A stretch of 34,289 nucleotides of DNA from an uncultured Collinsella sp. (lineage in GTDB: Bacteria; Actinomycetota; Coriobacteriia; Coriobacteriales; Coriobacteriaceae): positions 1-34,289 of the forward strand of contig CAKUGH010000013.1 in the NCBI GenBank assembly GCA_934654605.1, in the 5' to 3' direction. Within the stretch, counting starts at the first letter, position 1. Each line of letters starts with the position of its first letter. The position numbers and the translations under genes are program-made. Positions 22,459 through 31,132 of this stretch are shown in pieces. The notes beneath the pieces are model-generated. The model had not been told where the DNA came from, searched no databases, and saw only the letters and a program-made list of their open reading frames with translations.

Positions 22459-23191
22459 GACCGTCATTATGGGAACGGGCCGCATGGGCTCGCTGATCCG
22501 CACTACCGCCGAGGGCATTGTCAACGCCGCTGGAGAGCCCGTTTTTGACATCGTCGCCCAGATCGGCTTTGATCTAACCGAGCTCGAAAGCGCACCGGCG
22601 GCCGATGTAATCATCGACTTCTCGAACGTCGCAACCTTTGACGCCGTCGTCGCCTATGTCGAGCGCACGGGTGCCGCACTCGTTTCCGGCACCACGGGCT
22701 ATACGCCCGAGCAGATGGACCGCCTGCGCGAGCTGGGCCAGAATGCCCGTGTCATGCATTCGGGCAACTATTCTATCGGCATCGCCGCCCTGCGCCATCT
22801 GGTTGCCCAGGCCACACGCGAGCTGCCCGGCTTTGACTGCGAGATCGTCGAGACGCACCACAACCAAAAGGTCGATGCCCCCAGCGGCACCGCCAAGTTG
22901 TTGCTCGACGCCGTAGTCGAGGCCGAGCCCGAGGCTGGCTATCACCCCGTCTACGGTCGCAAGGGCATGTGCGGCGCGCGTGACCCCAAGGAAATCGGCA
23001 TGCACTCGTTGCGCGGCGGCACCGTCGCCGGCGTGCACGAGGTGAGCTTCTTTGGCCAGGACGAAGAGGTCACACTCACGCACCGCGCCACGAGCCGACA
23101 GATCTTCGTCAACGGCGCCCTGGCGGCCGCCCAGAAGCTCGTCGTCCGCGACCCCGGCTTCTACACCTTCGACCAGGTCATGTTTGCCTAA
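22451..23191 (+). CDS. dapB: 4-hydroxy-tetrahydrodipicolinate reductase (DapB)
   Basis: A 246-residue NAD(P)H-dependent reductase converting hydroxytetrahydrodipicolinate to tetrahydrodipicolinate, the step after DapA. The Rossmann motif GTGRMG (residues 8-13), DFSN (about 56), SGTTGYT (about 79) and the catalytic HHNQKVDAPSGTA (about 136-148) are all present. The start is TTG 22451, overlapping the DapA stop by eight bases with AGGGAG upstream. A downstream ATG (22469) would remove the first beta strand of the nucleotide fold. It is the second gene of the lysine-riboswitch operon, 39 bases before dapH. Confidence 0.95.
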   Translation: MIKTVIMGTGRMGSLIRTTAEGIVNAAGEPVFDIVAQIGFDLTELESAPAADVIIDFSNVATFDAVVAYVERTGAALVSGTTGYTPEQMDRLRELGQNARVMHSGNYSIGIAALRHLVAQATRELPGFDCEIVETHHNQKVDAPSGTAKLLLDAVVEAEPEAGYHPVYGRKGMCGARDPKEIGMHSLRGGTVAGVHEVSFFGQDEEVTLTHRATSRQIFVNGALAAAQKLVVRDPGFYTFDQVMFA

Positions 23192-23230
23192 CCAATCATT
23201 AACCAAGCCCACGTAAAGGAGAAACAGTAT

Positions 23231-23950
23231 ATGAGCAACGCAGCCGAGATGGATGCACAGGAGATTATCAACTACATCGCCACCGCGCCCAAGAAGACGC
23301 CCGTCAAGCTGTATGTCCGCGAGAAGCCCGGCATGAAGGTTGCCTGGGGCGATGCGCACGTCTACGGCGGCCGTCGCGGCAAGACCGTCTTTGGTGACTG
23401 GGATGAGCTCAAAGCCATCCTCGACGCCAATGCCGATTCCATCGACTACTACGACGTCGAGAACGACTGCCGCAACTCCGCCGTTCCCATGCTCGACCTT
23501 AAGGGCATCAACGCCCGCATCGAGCCGGGCGCGATCATCCGCGACCGCGTCGAGATTGGCGACCGCGCCGTCATCATGATGGGCGCCATCATCAACATCG
23601 GCTCCGTTATCGGCGAGGGCTCTATGATTGATATGGGTGCCGTCCTGGGCGGCCGCGCAACCGTGGGTAAGAACTGCCACATCGGCGCCGGCACCGTACT
23701 GGCAGGCGTCGTTGAGCCCGCGAGCGCCACGCCCGTCATCATCGAGGACGATGTCATGATTGGCGCCAACGCCGTGGTCCTGGAGGGCGTGCGCGTGGGC
23801 AAGGGCGCCGTTGTGGCTGCCGGTGCCGTATGCGTCGAGGACGTCCCCGCCGGCGCCGTCGTGGCCGGCGTTCCCGCCCGCGTCATCAAGATGCGCGACG
23901 CCCAGACCGACAGCAAGACCGGCCTGGAAGAAGACCTGCGCCAGCTGTAG
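23231..23950 (+). CDS. dapH: Tetrahydrodipicolinate N-acetyltransferase (DapH)
   Basis: A 239-residue left-handed beta-helix acyltransferase that acetylates tetrahydrodipicolinate with acetyl-CoA, opening the N-acetyl branch of the DAP pathway. It matches B. subtilis DapH closely: [20 protein letters not shown] near the N terminus, [20 protein letters not shown] (about 74-93), the hexapeptide-repeat region (about 93-215, with [20 protein letters not shown]) and a C-terminal LRQL. It does not look like the succinyl-type DapD. The start at 23231 has AAAGGAG upstream. It is the last gene of the operon and a terminator follows. Acetyl use rests on this resemblance. Confidence 0.93.
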   Translation: MSNAAEMDAQEIINYIATAPKKTPVKLYVREKPGMKVAWGDAHVYGGRRGKTVFGDWDELKAILDANADSIDYYDVENDCRNSAVPMLDLKGINARIEPGAIIRDRVEIGDRAVIMMGAIINIGSVIGEGSMIDMGAVLGGRATVGKNCHIGAGTVLAGVVEPASATPVIIEDDVMIGANAVVLEGVRVGKGAVVAAGAVCVEDVPAGAVVAGVPARVIKMRDAQTDSKTGLEEDLRQL

Positions 23951-23989
23951 AGGCGTGTCAACCTGCAGCGCAATTCAATCCCAAGAAAT

Positions 23990-24027
23990 AAGGCCGGAGC
24001 CCAATCTGGGGCTTCGGCCTTTCTTTA
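23990..24027. terminator. Bidirectional terminator between dapH and ndpA
   Basis: AAGGCCG-GAGCCC (from 23990) pairs with GGGGCTTCGGCCTT around a five-base loop, then TTCTTT. The reverse strand gives TTATTTCTT. It ends the riboswitch operon and probably the convergent minus-strand gene. Confidence 0.85.
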
Positions 24028-24049
24028 TTCTGCAGCGTCCAAGCGTGGC

Positions 24050-25054
24050 TTATCGGTTCTCAATGCTTCCGATGTTCTTGAGCTCGATGGAGATGAGGCC
24101 GTTGGGCTCGTTGACGAACTCGATATACTCGGAGTTCGAGCCCATCTCGGCCGGGAAGCTGATTTCGATGCCCGTGTCGGTACGAATCTTATGATTGCGC
24201 ACGGCCGCGCGCTCGACCTGTTTGCGCTCCACGGGCACGCGCTCGGGCACCTTCTCCTCGGTCAGCGCCGCACGCACGCTCTCTTTGATGACCGGCTCGT
24301 CCTCAAAGACCTCGTCGACGATATCCCAAGGCGGCAGTTCCTCGTCGTCTTCGACCTTCTCGGCAACAGCGGCCTTGACCTTGGCGAGCGCCACGGCCGT
24401 GTTGGCGCCGTGCTCCTCGGCAACCTCCTCGACCACACGCGTCACGGTGTCGATAATCTCCTTGCCCGACACGCCCGTATCGCACTGCAGCAGGCCGTCA
24501 GGGATGAGCATGCGGTCCTCGCCGGCGATCTTGCGCTTCTTGTCCACATAGCCGATCTCCATAGTGCTCGCGCGCACGATGGCGTAGCTCGGCACCTTTT
24601 GCGAAGGGTTCGGCAGGATGGCGTAATGGCGCGCGATATCGTTGCGCACCTCGCCCTCCTCGCGGCCCACTTCGTGCATAAAGGCCTGCTTGGACCCAAG
24701 CAACATCACGGCAAACCAGCGGGCGTCCTCGTCGTCGTCAAAGTCCGCTACAAGCACGTCGGTGGACTCGGCCTTTTCGGCCTTGGTAAGCTCCGAGGAG
24801 ATGAACTCCGCAATCTGCTGCGACAGGTCAACGAACTCGCGCTCGCCAAAGAAATAGCCCTTGAGCTCGCCACCGAATGCGGAGTTCTCGGCAAACGTGG
24901 CACGCTTGTTATCGGCAGACGTGCGAGCGCGGCGCAGGTGCGTAGTCACAAAATTGCGCACAGTACGGCTCTCGATATCGAGCTCGCGCTGGCTCATGAC
25001 GTTGACAGCCGAGTCAAAGTCAAGGATATGCAGGATTGCGTGATTGATTTTCAT
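24050..25054 (-). CDS. Nucleoid-associated protein, NdpA/YejK family
   Basis: A 334-residue soluble acidic protein with the features of the 37-kDa nucleoid-associated family: an N-terminal KINHAILHILDFDS, then MSQRELDIES, a conserved middle (ELTKAEKAESTDVLVADF, about 90-107) and a conserved C-terminal part. Acidic stretches (DFDDDEDARWF and VEDDEELPPW) are notable. Family members bind DNA, and in several species they sit near phage or stress genes; here the neighbours are housekeeping genes. I chose ATG 25054, since KINHAILH matches the family start; ATG 25063 three codons earlier is possible. Confidence 0.8.
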   Translation of the reverse strand: MKINHAILHILDFDSAVNVMSQRELDIESRTVRNFVTTHLRRARTSADNKRATFAENSAFGGELKGYFFGEREFVDLSQQIAEFISSELTKAEKAESTDVLVADFDDDEDARWFAVMLLGSKQAFMHEVGREEGEVRNDIARHYAILPNPSQKVPSYAIVRASTMEIGYVDKKRKIAGEDRMLIPDGLLQCDTGVSGKEIIDTVTRVVEEVAEEHGANTAVALAKVKAAVAEKVEDDEELPPWDIVDEVFEDEPVIKESVRAALTEEKVPERVPVERKQVERAAVRNHKIRTDTGIEISFPAEMGSNSEYIEFVNEPNGLISIELKNIGSIENR

Positions 25055-25128
25055 ATACGGCATTCCGTTCTAAATCGATTTCAGCACGAATCAGTATAGC
25101 GGTCGAGCCCGCCCCACGCGCATCGAAG

Positions 25129-25197
25129 ATTGGTGCATTGGGGTCAGGCTACTTTGCACCAACATGGTGCAGACAGACCTGACCCCTTTGCACCAAT
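25129..25197. repeat. REP-like palindrome at the end of the DUF2974 gene (copy 1)
   Basis: ATTGGTGCA...GGGGTCAGG (from 25129) pairs with CCTGACCCC...TGCACCAAT (to 25197), with an inner TGCACCA-ACA-TGGTGCA hairpin. The repeat ends two bases before the stop codon of the minus-strand gene. It shares its arms and design with the copy at 26378. Confidence 0.85.
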
Positions 25198-25199
25198 GG

Positions 25200-26360
25200 C
25201 TAGTGCAGGAGCTCGGACTGCCACGCCTCAAGCTGCTCTGCCAAGCTCTTACCGGCAGCAGGAACATTAAGCTCGGGGCGCTTGGGCAGCAGCGCACACT
25301 TAAGGATCGCTGCGATAGTCTGCGAAATAAAACGGCGAGTATCCTTATCAAAGCCCTGAGCCGTCTGGAGCATCACCGGCAGGCTCTCACGTAGATTCCC
25401 CGCGATATCCGCAAACCGTTCGGCGCCCGTGGCCTCAAACACGGAGAACAGTGCATCTACAAAGCGCTCACGCTCGGCAGGTCCCACTGCGAGCAGCATC
25501 TCGCGAATAGAGCTATCGACGTATCGCGCGCCGGCAGACAGGCGCTCGCAATACACAAAGTCGCAGCCGTCAACGACCCAGCTAAAGGGATTGTGCTGCA
25601 GCAGGCTGAACTCGGTGCTCTCGACAATGGCGTAATCTTCCTGCGTCTCGAACATCATGCCGAAAATCGACGACTGCGGCAGGGTTTTATCGATGCGACC
25701 GGACAGGCCCGCAAAGGCGTCGCCACTCAGGAACTCCTCGACAAAGCCGGGGCCATCATGCGAGAAGGCCCGCTCGATTCGGTCACCAGCGGCGTCAGAG
25801 CACATCGCCGCGCCATACACCGCCAAGTTTCCGCCCTTGGAATGGCCTCCGCACAAGAGCGGTCCATCAATCGCGGCCGCCGCCTCGTCCACATAACGCG
25901 CCGCAGATTCCTGGGAGGGCACGGGGCACCGGAACGCCATGTTAAAGTCCTCTTTCCAGCCCACGATCGTGCTGTCGGTCCCACGGAAGGAAAGGTAGCT
26001 GAATCCTGCCGGAAATCTGAACGTCATGGCTGCAAACTGCTCCGTCATCGACGCATCGTTCACGGCACGATAACCGCAAACGCGCACGCCGCGGTAGCGA
26101 GGACTTGCCGCAACAGCCTCCAGCAAGGCGCGACTCTCCTCCGGGTCCCACAGGTCACCAATCATGTCCTGGTAGCACTCGGCACGCAGCAGTTCACGCA
26201 CGTCCAGCCCCTGCCAGCCGACAAGCTCCGGCATATCCCCCGGCAAGCGCAAATACGACAGCCACGCAAACACCAGGCTGTCCACCGCGCAGAACGACCG
26301 CTCCTCAAACGAATCGAACGCCGTCTGGGCATACGTCAAAAAGTTAGGCGAATCCGACAT
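25200..26360 (-). CDS. DUF2974 (Mbeg1-like) alpha/beta hydrolase
   Basis: A 386-residue protein of the lipase-like DUF2974 family. An N-terminal region (DSLVFAWLSYLRLP) leads to YLSFRGTDSTIVGWKEDFNMAF (about 125-146, the segment before the active site) and the nucleophile elbow GGHSKGGN (about 175-182, serine as expected). HDGPGF follows. Hydrolysis of a lipid or ester is the family expectation; no natural substrate is known to me. The start at 26360 has GGGAGAGG upstream. The gene is bracketed at 2 and 17 bases by two related REP-like palindromes. Confidence 0.88.
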   Translation of the reverse strand: MSDSPNFLTYAQTAFDSFEERSFCAVDSLVFAWLSYLRLPGDMPELVGWQGLDVRELLRAECYQDMIGDLWDPEESRALLEAVAASPRYRGVRVCGYRAVNDASMTEQFAAMTFRFPAGFSYLSFRGTDSTIVGWKEDFNMAFRCPVPSQESAARYVDEAAAAIDGPLLCGGHSKGGNLAVYGAAMCSDAAGDRIERAFSHDGPGFVEEFLSGDAFAGLSGRIDKTLPQSSIFGMMFETQEDYAIVESTEFSLLQHNPFSWVVDGCDFVYCERLSAGARYVDSSIREMLLAVGPAERERFVDALFSVFEATGAERFADIAGNLRESLPVMLQTAQGFDKDTRRFISQTIAAILKCALLPKRPELNVPAAGKSLAEQLEAWQSELLH

Positions 26361-26377
26361 GCCTCTCCCATCAACAA

Positions 26378-26451
26378 TGGTGCATTGGGGTCAGGTTTGT
26401 TTGCACCAATCGCGCCCTTTTTGGTGCAAAGTAACCTGACCCAATGCACCA
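26378..26451. repeat. REP-like palindrome at the start of the DUF2974 gene (copy 2)
   Basis: TGGTGCATTGGGGTCAGGTT (26378-26397) pairs with AACCTGACCCAATGCACCA (26433-26451), with one unpaired G. An inner TTGCACCAA (26401-26409) / TTGGTGCAA (26421-26429) stem is perfect. The arms share TGGTGCATTGGGGTCAGG with copy 1. Confidence 0.88.
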
Positions 26452-26487
26452 AAAAAGGCGCCCGGGCCGTGGGGCCTGGACGCCTTC
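26451..26487 (-). terminator. Terminator of L-lactate dehydrogenase
   Basis: On the minus strand AAGGCGTCCAGGCC pairs with GGCCCGGGCGCCTT around a short loop, with a mismatch, then TTTTTT. It ends ldh transcription before the REP-like element. Confidence 0.8.
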
Positions 26488-26517
26488 ATTGTAGCTTGCT
26501 GCGTAAACGAGCTTGAT

Positions 26518-27468
26518 TTAGCAGGAGAAATCGACGCTGTCGATGATGTCCTTGAGAGCCTTGGCAGAAGCGGTGAGCTCGCCCTGCTCGGACTCGTTCA
26601 GCGGCACGGGGACGCGGCAGACAACGCCATCGCGGCCGACGACCGTCGGCATGGAGATGGCCAGATCGGACAGGCCATACTCGCCCACCATGAGCGAGGA
26701 AACGGGCAGAACGGTCTGCTCGTCACGCATGACAGCAGTGCAGATACGCTTAACGGCCATGGCAACGCCGTAGTAGGTGGCGTGCTTCTTCTCGATGATG
26801 GTGTAGGCGGAGTTCTTGACGTCCTCGGCGATACGCTTCTCGGCAGCCTCGTGCTCCAGATGGCCGTGAAGTTCGCAGAAGGTGCTCAGCGGCACGCCGG
26901 CAACCTGGGCGCTGGACCAAGCGACGAACTCGGAGTCGCCGTGCTCGCCCATGACGTAGGCCTGGACATCGCGCGGATCGACCTCGACGTGGGCGCCGAG
27001 CATCTGCTGCAGACGACCGGTGTCGAGCACGGTGCCGGAACCGATGACGTGGCCCTCGGGCAGGCCGGACATCTTGATGGCGGCATAGGTCAGAACGTCG
27101 ACCGGGTTGGAGACGATCAGCAGAATGCCGTCAAAGCCGGACTTCTTAATCTCGGGGATGATGGACTTAAAGATGTTGACGTTCTTGTTGACCAGGTCCA
27201 GGCGGGTCTCACCGGGCTTCTGGGCAGCGCCAGCGGTGACGACGATCATCGCGGCATCGGCGACATCGGAATAATCGCCGGCGTAGATCTTCATCGGCTC
27301 GGCAAACGTCATGCCGTGCGCAATATCCAGGGCCTCGCCCTCGGCGCGGTTCTTGTCCACGTCGATGAGGACCATCTCGGAGAACAGACCGCTCTGCATC
27401 AGTGCGAACGCCGAGGACGAACCGACGAAACCGCAGCCGACAATAGCGACCTTCTTCTCGTTAACCAT
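26518..27468 (-). CDS. ldh: L-lactate dehydrogenase
   Basis: A 316-residue NAD-dependent dehydrogenase reducing pyruvate to L-lactate, consistent with fermentative growth. Marks are VAIVGCGFVGSSSAF (Rossmann loop, residues 7-21), LIDVD (about 34), TAGAAQKPGETR (about 88-99, with the substrate-loop Arg), SNPVDV (about 129), GSGTVLDTGR (about 152-161) and the catalytic His in GEHGDSE (about 184). The QKPGETR loop indicates lactate rather than malate dehydrogenase. The start at 27468 has GGGAG upstream. A hairpin lies in its leader, and an aminotransferase is upstream on the same strand. Confidence 0.95.
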   Translation of the reverse strand: MVNEKKVAIVGCGFVGSSSAFALMQSGLFSEMVLIDVDKNRAEGEALDIAHGMTFAEPMKIYAGDYSDVADAAMIVVTAGAAQKPGETRLDLVNKNVNIFKSIIPEIKKSGFDGILLIVSNPVDVLTYAAIKMSGLPEGHVIGSGTVLDTGRLQQMLGAHVEVDPRDVQAYVMGEHGDSEFVAWSSAQVAGVPLSTFCELHGHLEHEAAEKRIAEDVKNSAYTIIEKKHATYYGVAMAVKRICTAVMRDEQTVLPVSSLMVGEYGLSDLAISMPTVVGRDGVVCRVPVPLNESEQGELTASAKALKDIIDSVDFSC

Positions 27469-27496
27469 TACAAACTCCCATCTCTCTCCACAAACA

Positions 27497-27522
27497 AACC
27501 GCCCAGGGCGACCCGAGCGGCT
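27497..27522 (-). other. Leader hairpin upstream of ldh
   Basis: On the minus strand AAGCCGCTCGGG-TCG-CCCTGGGCGGTTT forms a 12-bp stem with one bulged T, followed by the weak T stretch GTTTGTGG, 30 bases before the ldh start. It could be a weak terminator of the aminotransferase transcript, an attenuator, or an mRNA-stabilising 5' hairpin. No clear ldh promoter was found between it and the upstream gene. Confidence 0.5.
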
Positions 27523-27667
27523 TGCCGTAATCCCAATACATCCAATCGGGACTTTGATTATGCTCCTATTGCAGTCAAATATCGACCGTTTACCGAAATT
27601 GTTTGCAGAATTCGTATAATAACTGCACGAAATCGGTTTCGAGCTATTGACTCACAAAAACGAATCC

Positions 27668-28831
27668 CTAATACAGGCCCGCCTCGCGAATAGCCTCAAC
27701 AGCCAAGGCGATCTGATCGGGCGGCAGCACCAGCGCCATACGCACGTGCCCCTCGCCCGAAGGACCAAAGCTCGCACCCGGCGTCACAACGACACCGGCC
27801 TTCTCCATGAGCTCCTCGCAAAACGCCATCGAATCGGTGCGACCGCCGGGAAGCTTGGCCCACACGAACATGGAGCCATGTGCGTTGGGGCGCTCCCAGC
27901 CCAAGCCCTCAAGACCGTCGCACAGGGCATCCCGGCGCTCCTGGTACTTCAGGCGCTGCGCCTCGACCTCATCGCGCGGGCCGTTCAGGCAGGCGATGGC
28001 GGCCTTCTGAATCGGGAAGAACATGCCGAAGTCAATCTGGCTGCGCAGCTTGGCGAAGGCCGAGACCACGTCCTCGCGACCGACCAAGAAGCCGATGCGG
28101 GCGCCGGTAACGTTGAACGACTTGGAGAGCGAGAAAAACTCCACGCCCACCTCGAGCGCGCCAGGATACTGCAGGAAGCTGCCACCCGGCTCGCCATCGA
28201 ACACGATGTCCGAGTAGGCGTTGTCGTGGACGATCAACAGGTCGTGCTCGCGGGCGAAGGCGATGATCTCCTCGTAGACCTCAGGCGTGCCCACTGAGCC
28301 AACCGGGTTGGCGGGCAGCGACACGATCATGTACTTGGCGCGGTCGGCGACCTCGGGGTCGATGCCCGCCACGTAGGGCAGGTAGTTGTGCTCGGCGACC
28401 AGCGGGTAGTACTCGAGCTTGGCATCGGCAATCTTGGCACCCGCCTCAAAGACCGGGTAGCACGGATCGGGCACCAGGATCGTATCGCCCGGGTCGAGCA
28501 GCGCCAGACCCAAGTGGCCCACGCCCTCCTGCGTGCCGTTGCACGACTGCACCATGGACGGCGTAATGCCCGAAACGCCAAAGCGGCGCTCGTAGTAATC
28601 GCACACGGCCTGCTTGAGCTCGGGCAGATCGCGCAGGGCGTACTTCCACATCTCGGGGTCCTGGGCGGCCTGGGTCAGCGCCTCGACCACGTGGTCGTAC
28701 GGCTTAAAGTCGGGCGTGCCCACACTCATGTTGTAAATGGTCTTGCCCTGGGCTTTAAGCGCAAGAAGCTTGTTGTTGAGCGAGGCAAAAACCTCCGCGC
28801 CAAAGCGGTCGAGACGCTGCGATGCCTGCAT
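27668..28831 (-). CDS. Class I/II PLP aminotransferase; candidate N-acetyl-DAP or related aminotransferase
   Basis: A 387-residue fold-type I aminotransferase. The PLP lysine is in SLSKSFNVTGAR (about residue 236); other marks are VGTPDF (about 39), CNGTQEGVGH, SLPANPVGSVG (about 175-185), DNAYSD (about 205) and FVWAKLP near the C terminus. It resembles LL-DAP/alanine aminotransferase-like enzymes. With dapH and an M20 deacylase in the same region it could be the aminotransferase of the N-acetyl DAP branch, but its specificity is not determinable and alanine or aspartate amination is equally possible. The start at 28831 has GGAAGG upstream, and a perfect terminator lies only 19 bases before it. 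Confidence 0.88.
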   Translation of the reverse strand: MQASQRLDRFGAEVFASLNNKLLALKAQGKTIYNMSVGTPDFKPYDHVVEALTQAAQDPEMWKYALRDLPELKQAVCDYYERRFGVSGITPSMVQSCNGTQEGVGHLGLALLDPGDTILVPDPCYPVFEAGAKIADAKLEYYPLVAEHNYLPYVAGIDPEVADRAKYMIVSLPANPVGSVGTPEVYEEIIAFAREHDLLIVHDNAYSDIVFDGEPGGSFLQYPGALEVGVEFFSLSKSFNVTGARIGFLVGREDVVSAFAKLRSQIDFGMFFPIQKAAIACLNGPRDEVEAQRLKYQERRDALCDGLEGLGWERPNAHGSMFVWAKLPGGRTDSMAFCEELMEKAGVVVTPGASFGPSGEGHVRMALVLPPDQIALAVEAIREAGLY

Positions 28832-28849
28832 GGTGCCACCTTCCGATAC

Positions 28850-28882
28850 AAAAAGCGCGGCGCTCCGACAAGAGCGCCGCGC
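28850..28882 (-). terminator. Perfect terminator directly before the aminotransferase start
   Basis: On the minus strand GCGCGGCGCTC (28872-28882) and GAGCGCCGCGC (28855-28865) form an 11-bp perfect stem with a six-base loop, then TTTTT (28850-28854). It could end the nadE transcript, but it sits 19 bases from the aminotransferase start codon, so that gene needs read-through or conditional antitermination unless a promoter hides in the leader. Confidence 0.85.
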
Positions 28883-28970
28883 GATACGGGCCATCAGATT
28901 GCAAAAGTGTAACGCTAGAATCCTCTGTTTTGGTTCAATTTAGCCAACCTGAGCCAATCGGAGCGCGGTG

Positions 28971-30959
28971 CTAGTCGACTGGACGCAGCGCGTCGATCTG
29001 CGCGAGCCACAGACGCGAGCTGGCGTCGCTCGGCATGCGCCAATCGCCGCGCGGGCTGAGCGTGACCGAGCCCACCTTGGGACCGTCGGGCAGGCAACTG
29101 CGCTTAAACTGCTGGGCGAAGAAACGACGATAGAACGTGCGCAGCCACGTGTGGATGGTGGCCTCGTCGTAGACGCCCTCAAAGCTCTTGAGCGCCATGC
29201 GGTAGATCTTACCCGGCTCAAAGCCAAAACGCAGCAGGTAATAGAGGAAATAGTCGTGCAGCTCGTACGGACCCACCAGATCCTCGGTTTTCTGAGCGAT
29301 CTCGCCATCACCCGTCGGGGGCAAGAGCTCGGGCGACACCGGCGTGTCGAGGATGTCGAGCAGTGTGGCGGCGATGCGACCGCCAAAGACATCGGCCGCA
29401 TAGCGCACCAGATGGCGCACGAGCGTCTTGGGCACGCTCGCGTTGACGGCATACATGCTCATATGGTCACCGTTGTAGGTGGCCCAGCCGAGCGCCAGCT
29501 CGCTGAGGTCGCCCGTGCCGATGACAAAGCCGCCGGCTTGGTTGGCGAGGTCCATGAGAATTTGCGTGCGCTCGCGCGCCTGGCTGTTCTCGTAGGTCAC
29601 GTCCTGGACCGCCGGGTCGTGCTCGATGTCCTTGAAGTGTTGCTCCACAGCCGCGTGAATCGAGACCTCACGGAAGCTCACGCCCAGGTCGCGCGCGAGC
29701 GACTCGGCGTTGGACTTAGTGCGATGCGTCGTGCCAAAGCCGGGCATGGAGACCGCCGTGATACCCGTGCGCGGCAGCCCCAGTGCATCGAAGGCACGCA
29801 CCGTCACGAGCAGCGCCAGTGTAGAATCAAGGCCGCCCGAAAGACCGATGACGGCCGCCTTGGTTCCCGTATGCGCAAGGCGCGTCTTAAGACCGGCAGT
29901 CTGCAGGTCGAGGATGGTCTCGCAGCGTTCTGCCAAGTCGCCGTGGTTTGCCGGGACAAAGGGCGCGCGCGGGAAGACGCGGTCGATGTCGCAGGCATCG
30001 CGCAGGGCGGGTTCTTCTGCGAGCGTGCCCTCAAACGAAAACTCAACGGTCGTGGCCCCCGGCGCTTCATCCGGGCGCGTCCAGGTCGTCGAGCGGCGGC
30101 GCTCGGCCACCAAGCGGTCAAGGTCAACGTCGGCCACTGCCATATCGCAGGTGAGGAGCTTGGTCGCAGCCAGCTTCGAGCCGTTTTCGTAGACGAGGTT
30201 CTCGCCCGCAAAGACCATGTCGGTCGTGGACTCGCCCTCGCTCGCGTCTGCATAGGCATAGGCACAGTACAGGCGCGCGCTCTGATTGGAGATGAGACTG
30301 CGGCGGTAATCTGCCTTACCGATGATCTCGTCGGAAGCGGAGGGGTTGAGAATCACCGTGGCACCGGCAAGTGCCATCTCGGTCGAAGGCGGCGCTGGCA
30401 CCCACAGGTCCTCGCAAACCTCAACGCCAAGCACCATGTCCTCGGCGCCCTCGTCACAGCAACGGTAGATAAGCCCCGAGCCAAGCGGCACCGGACCCTG
30501 GCCGGCAAATTCAATCCACATGGGATCGGCAGGTGCTGGAGCAAACCAGCGGCGCTCGTAGAACTCGCCATAATTGGGCAGATACTTCTTGGCCGTCAGG
30601 CCCAACAGCTCGCCAGCGCAGCACACGGCGGCGCAGTTGTAGATGTTCTCGGCCACCGCAACGGGAAGACCGACGGTAAAGACAATCGGCAGCTCGCGGG
30701 TTTCATCGAGAATATGTGCCAGTGCGGCCTCGCAGGCATGCAGTAATGTGCGGTTATGGAACAGATCAGCCGCGGTATAGCCGCACAGGTTAAGCTCGGG
30801 CAGTACCAGCGCACGAACGCCGCGCTCGGCAGCATCGCGAACAGCCGCCAACGCCACCTCGGCATTGCCCTCGACATCGGCCACGCGAATTCGCGGCGAG
30901 GCCGCCGCAACACGCAAATAGCCATCGTTCTCAACTTGGCCGTTTAGAAAATCGTTCAT
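28971..30959 (-). CDS. nadE: Glutamine-hydrolysing NAD+ synthetase
   Basis: A 662-residue two-domain enzyme making NAD from deamido-NAD with ammonia from glutamine. The N-terminal nitrilase-type glutaminase domain has its Glu-Lys-Cys triad in LPELNL (about 54), [14 protein letters not shown] (about 122) and VEVCEDLW (about 177). The C-terminal synthetase domain has the ATP-pyrophosphatase loop [10 protein letters not shown] (about residue 355), MPGFGTT and [12 protein letters not shown] (about 465). The start at 30959 has GGAG upstream and is preferred to a start 10 codons earlier. It lies downstream of a small gene on the same strand, with a REP-like palindrome in between. Confidence 0.95.
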   Translation of the reverse strand: MNDFLNGQVENDGYLRVAAASPRIRVADVEGNAEVALAAVRDAAERGVRALVLPELNLCGYTAADLFHNRTLLHACEAALAHILDETRELPIVFTVGLPVAVAENIYNCAAVCCAGELLGLTAKKYLPNYGEFYERRWFAPAPADPMWIEFAGQGPVPLGSGLIYRCCDEGAEDMVLGVEVCEDLWVPAPPSTEMALAGATVILNPSASDEIIGKADYRRSLISNQSARLYCAYAYADASEGESTTDMVFAGENLVYENGSKLAATKLLTCDMAVADVDLDRLVAERRRSTTWTRPDEAPGATTVEFSFEGTLAEEPALRDACDIDRVFPRAPFVPANHGDLAERCETILDLQTAGLKTRLAHTGTKAAVIGLSGGLDSTLALLVTVRAFDALGLPRTGITAVSMPGFGTTHRTKSNAESLARDLGVSFREVSIHAAVEQHFKDIEHDPAVQDVTYENSQARERTQILMDLANQAGGFVIGTGDLSELALGWATYNGDHMSMYAVNASVPKTLVRHLVRYAADVFGGRIAATLLDILDTPVSPELLPPTGDGEIAQKTEDLVGPYELHDYFLYYLLRFGFEPGKIYRMALKSFEGVYDEATIHTWLRTFYRRFFAQQFKRSCLPDGPKVGSVTLSPRGDWRMPSDASSRLWLAQIDALRPVD

Positions 30960-31005
30960 GCGAGCTCCAACACATCCGTTTAGCCGCAACAGGCGGCGGC
31001 AATAA

Positions 31006-31057
31006 AGTCTGCCCCCATTGTACTGTCAAGTTCGATCAGTGCAGATGGGGGCAGACT
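31006..31057. repeat. REP-like palindrome upstream of nadE (13-bp perfect arms)
   Basis: AGTCTGCCCCCAT (31006-31018) and ATGGGGGCAGACT (31045-31057) are perfect inverted copies, with an inner ACTG/CAGT pair. It lies between the unknown small protein and nadE, and its GGGGGCAGAC core resembles the other REP-like elements. Confidence 0.7.
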
Positions 31058-31132
31058 CATGATTTAAATCGAAAATGGGAAAATCCGAATGACGTCTAGC
31101 AGTAGAACGAGATCTCGTCCACAAGGAAAAAC

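Noticed and set aside
28968..30746. 592-codon plus-strand frame opposite nadE
   Set aside because: Shadow of nadE; Arg/His-rich reading without motifs.
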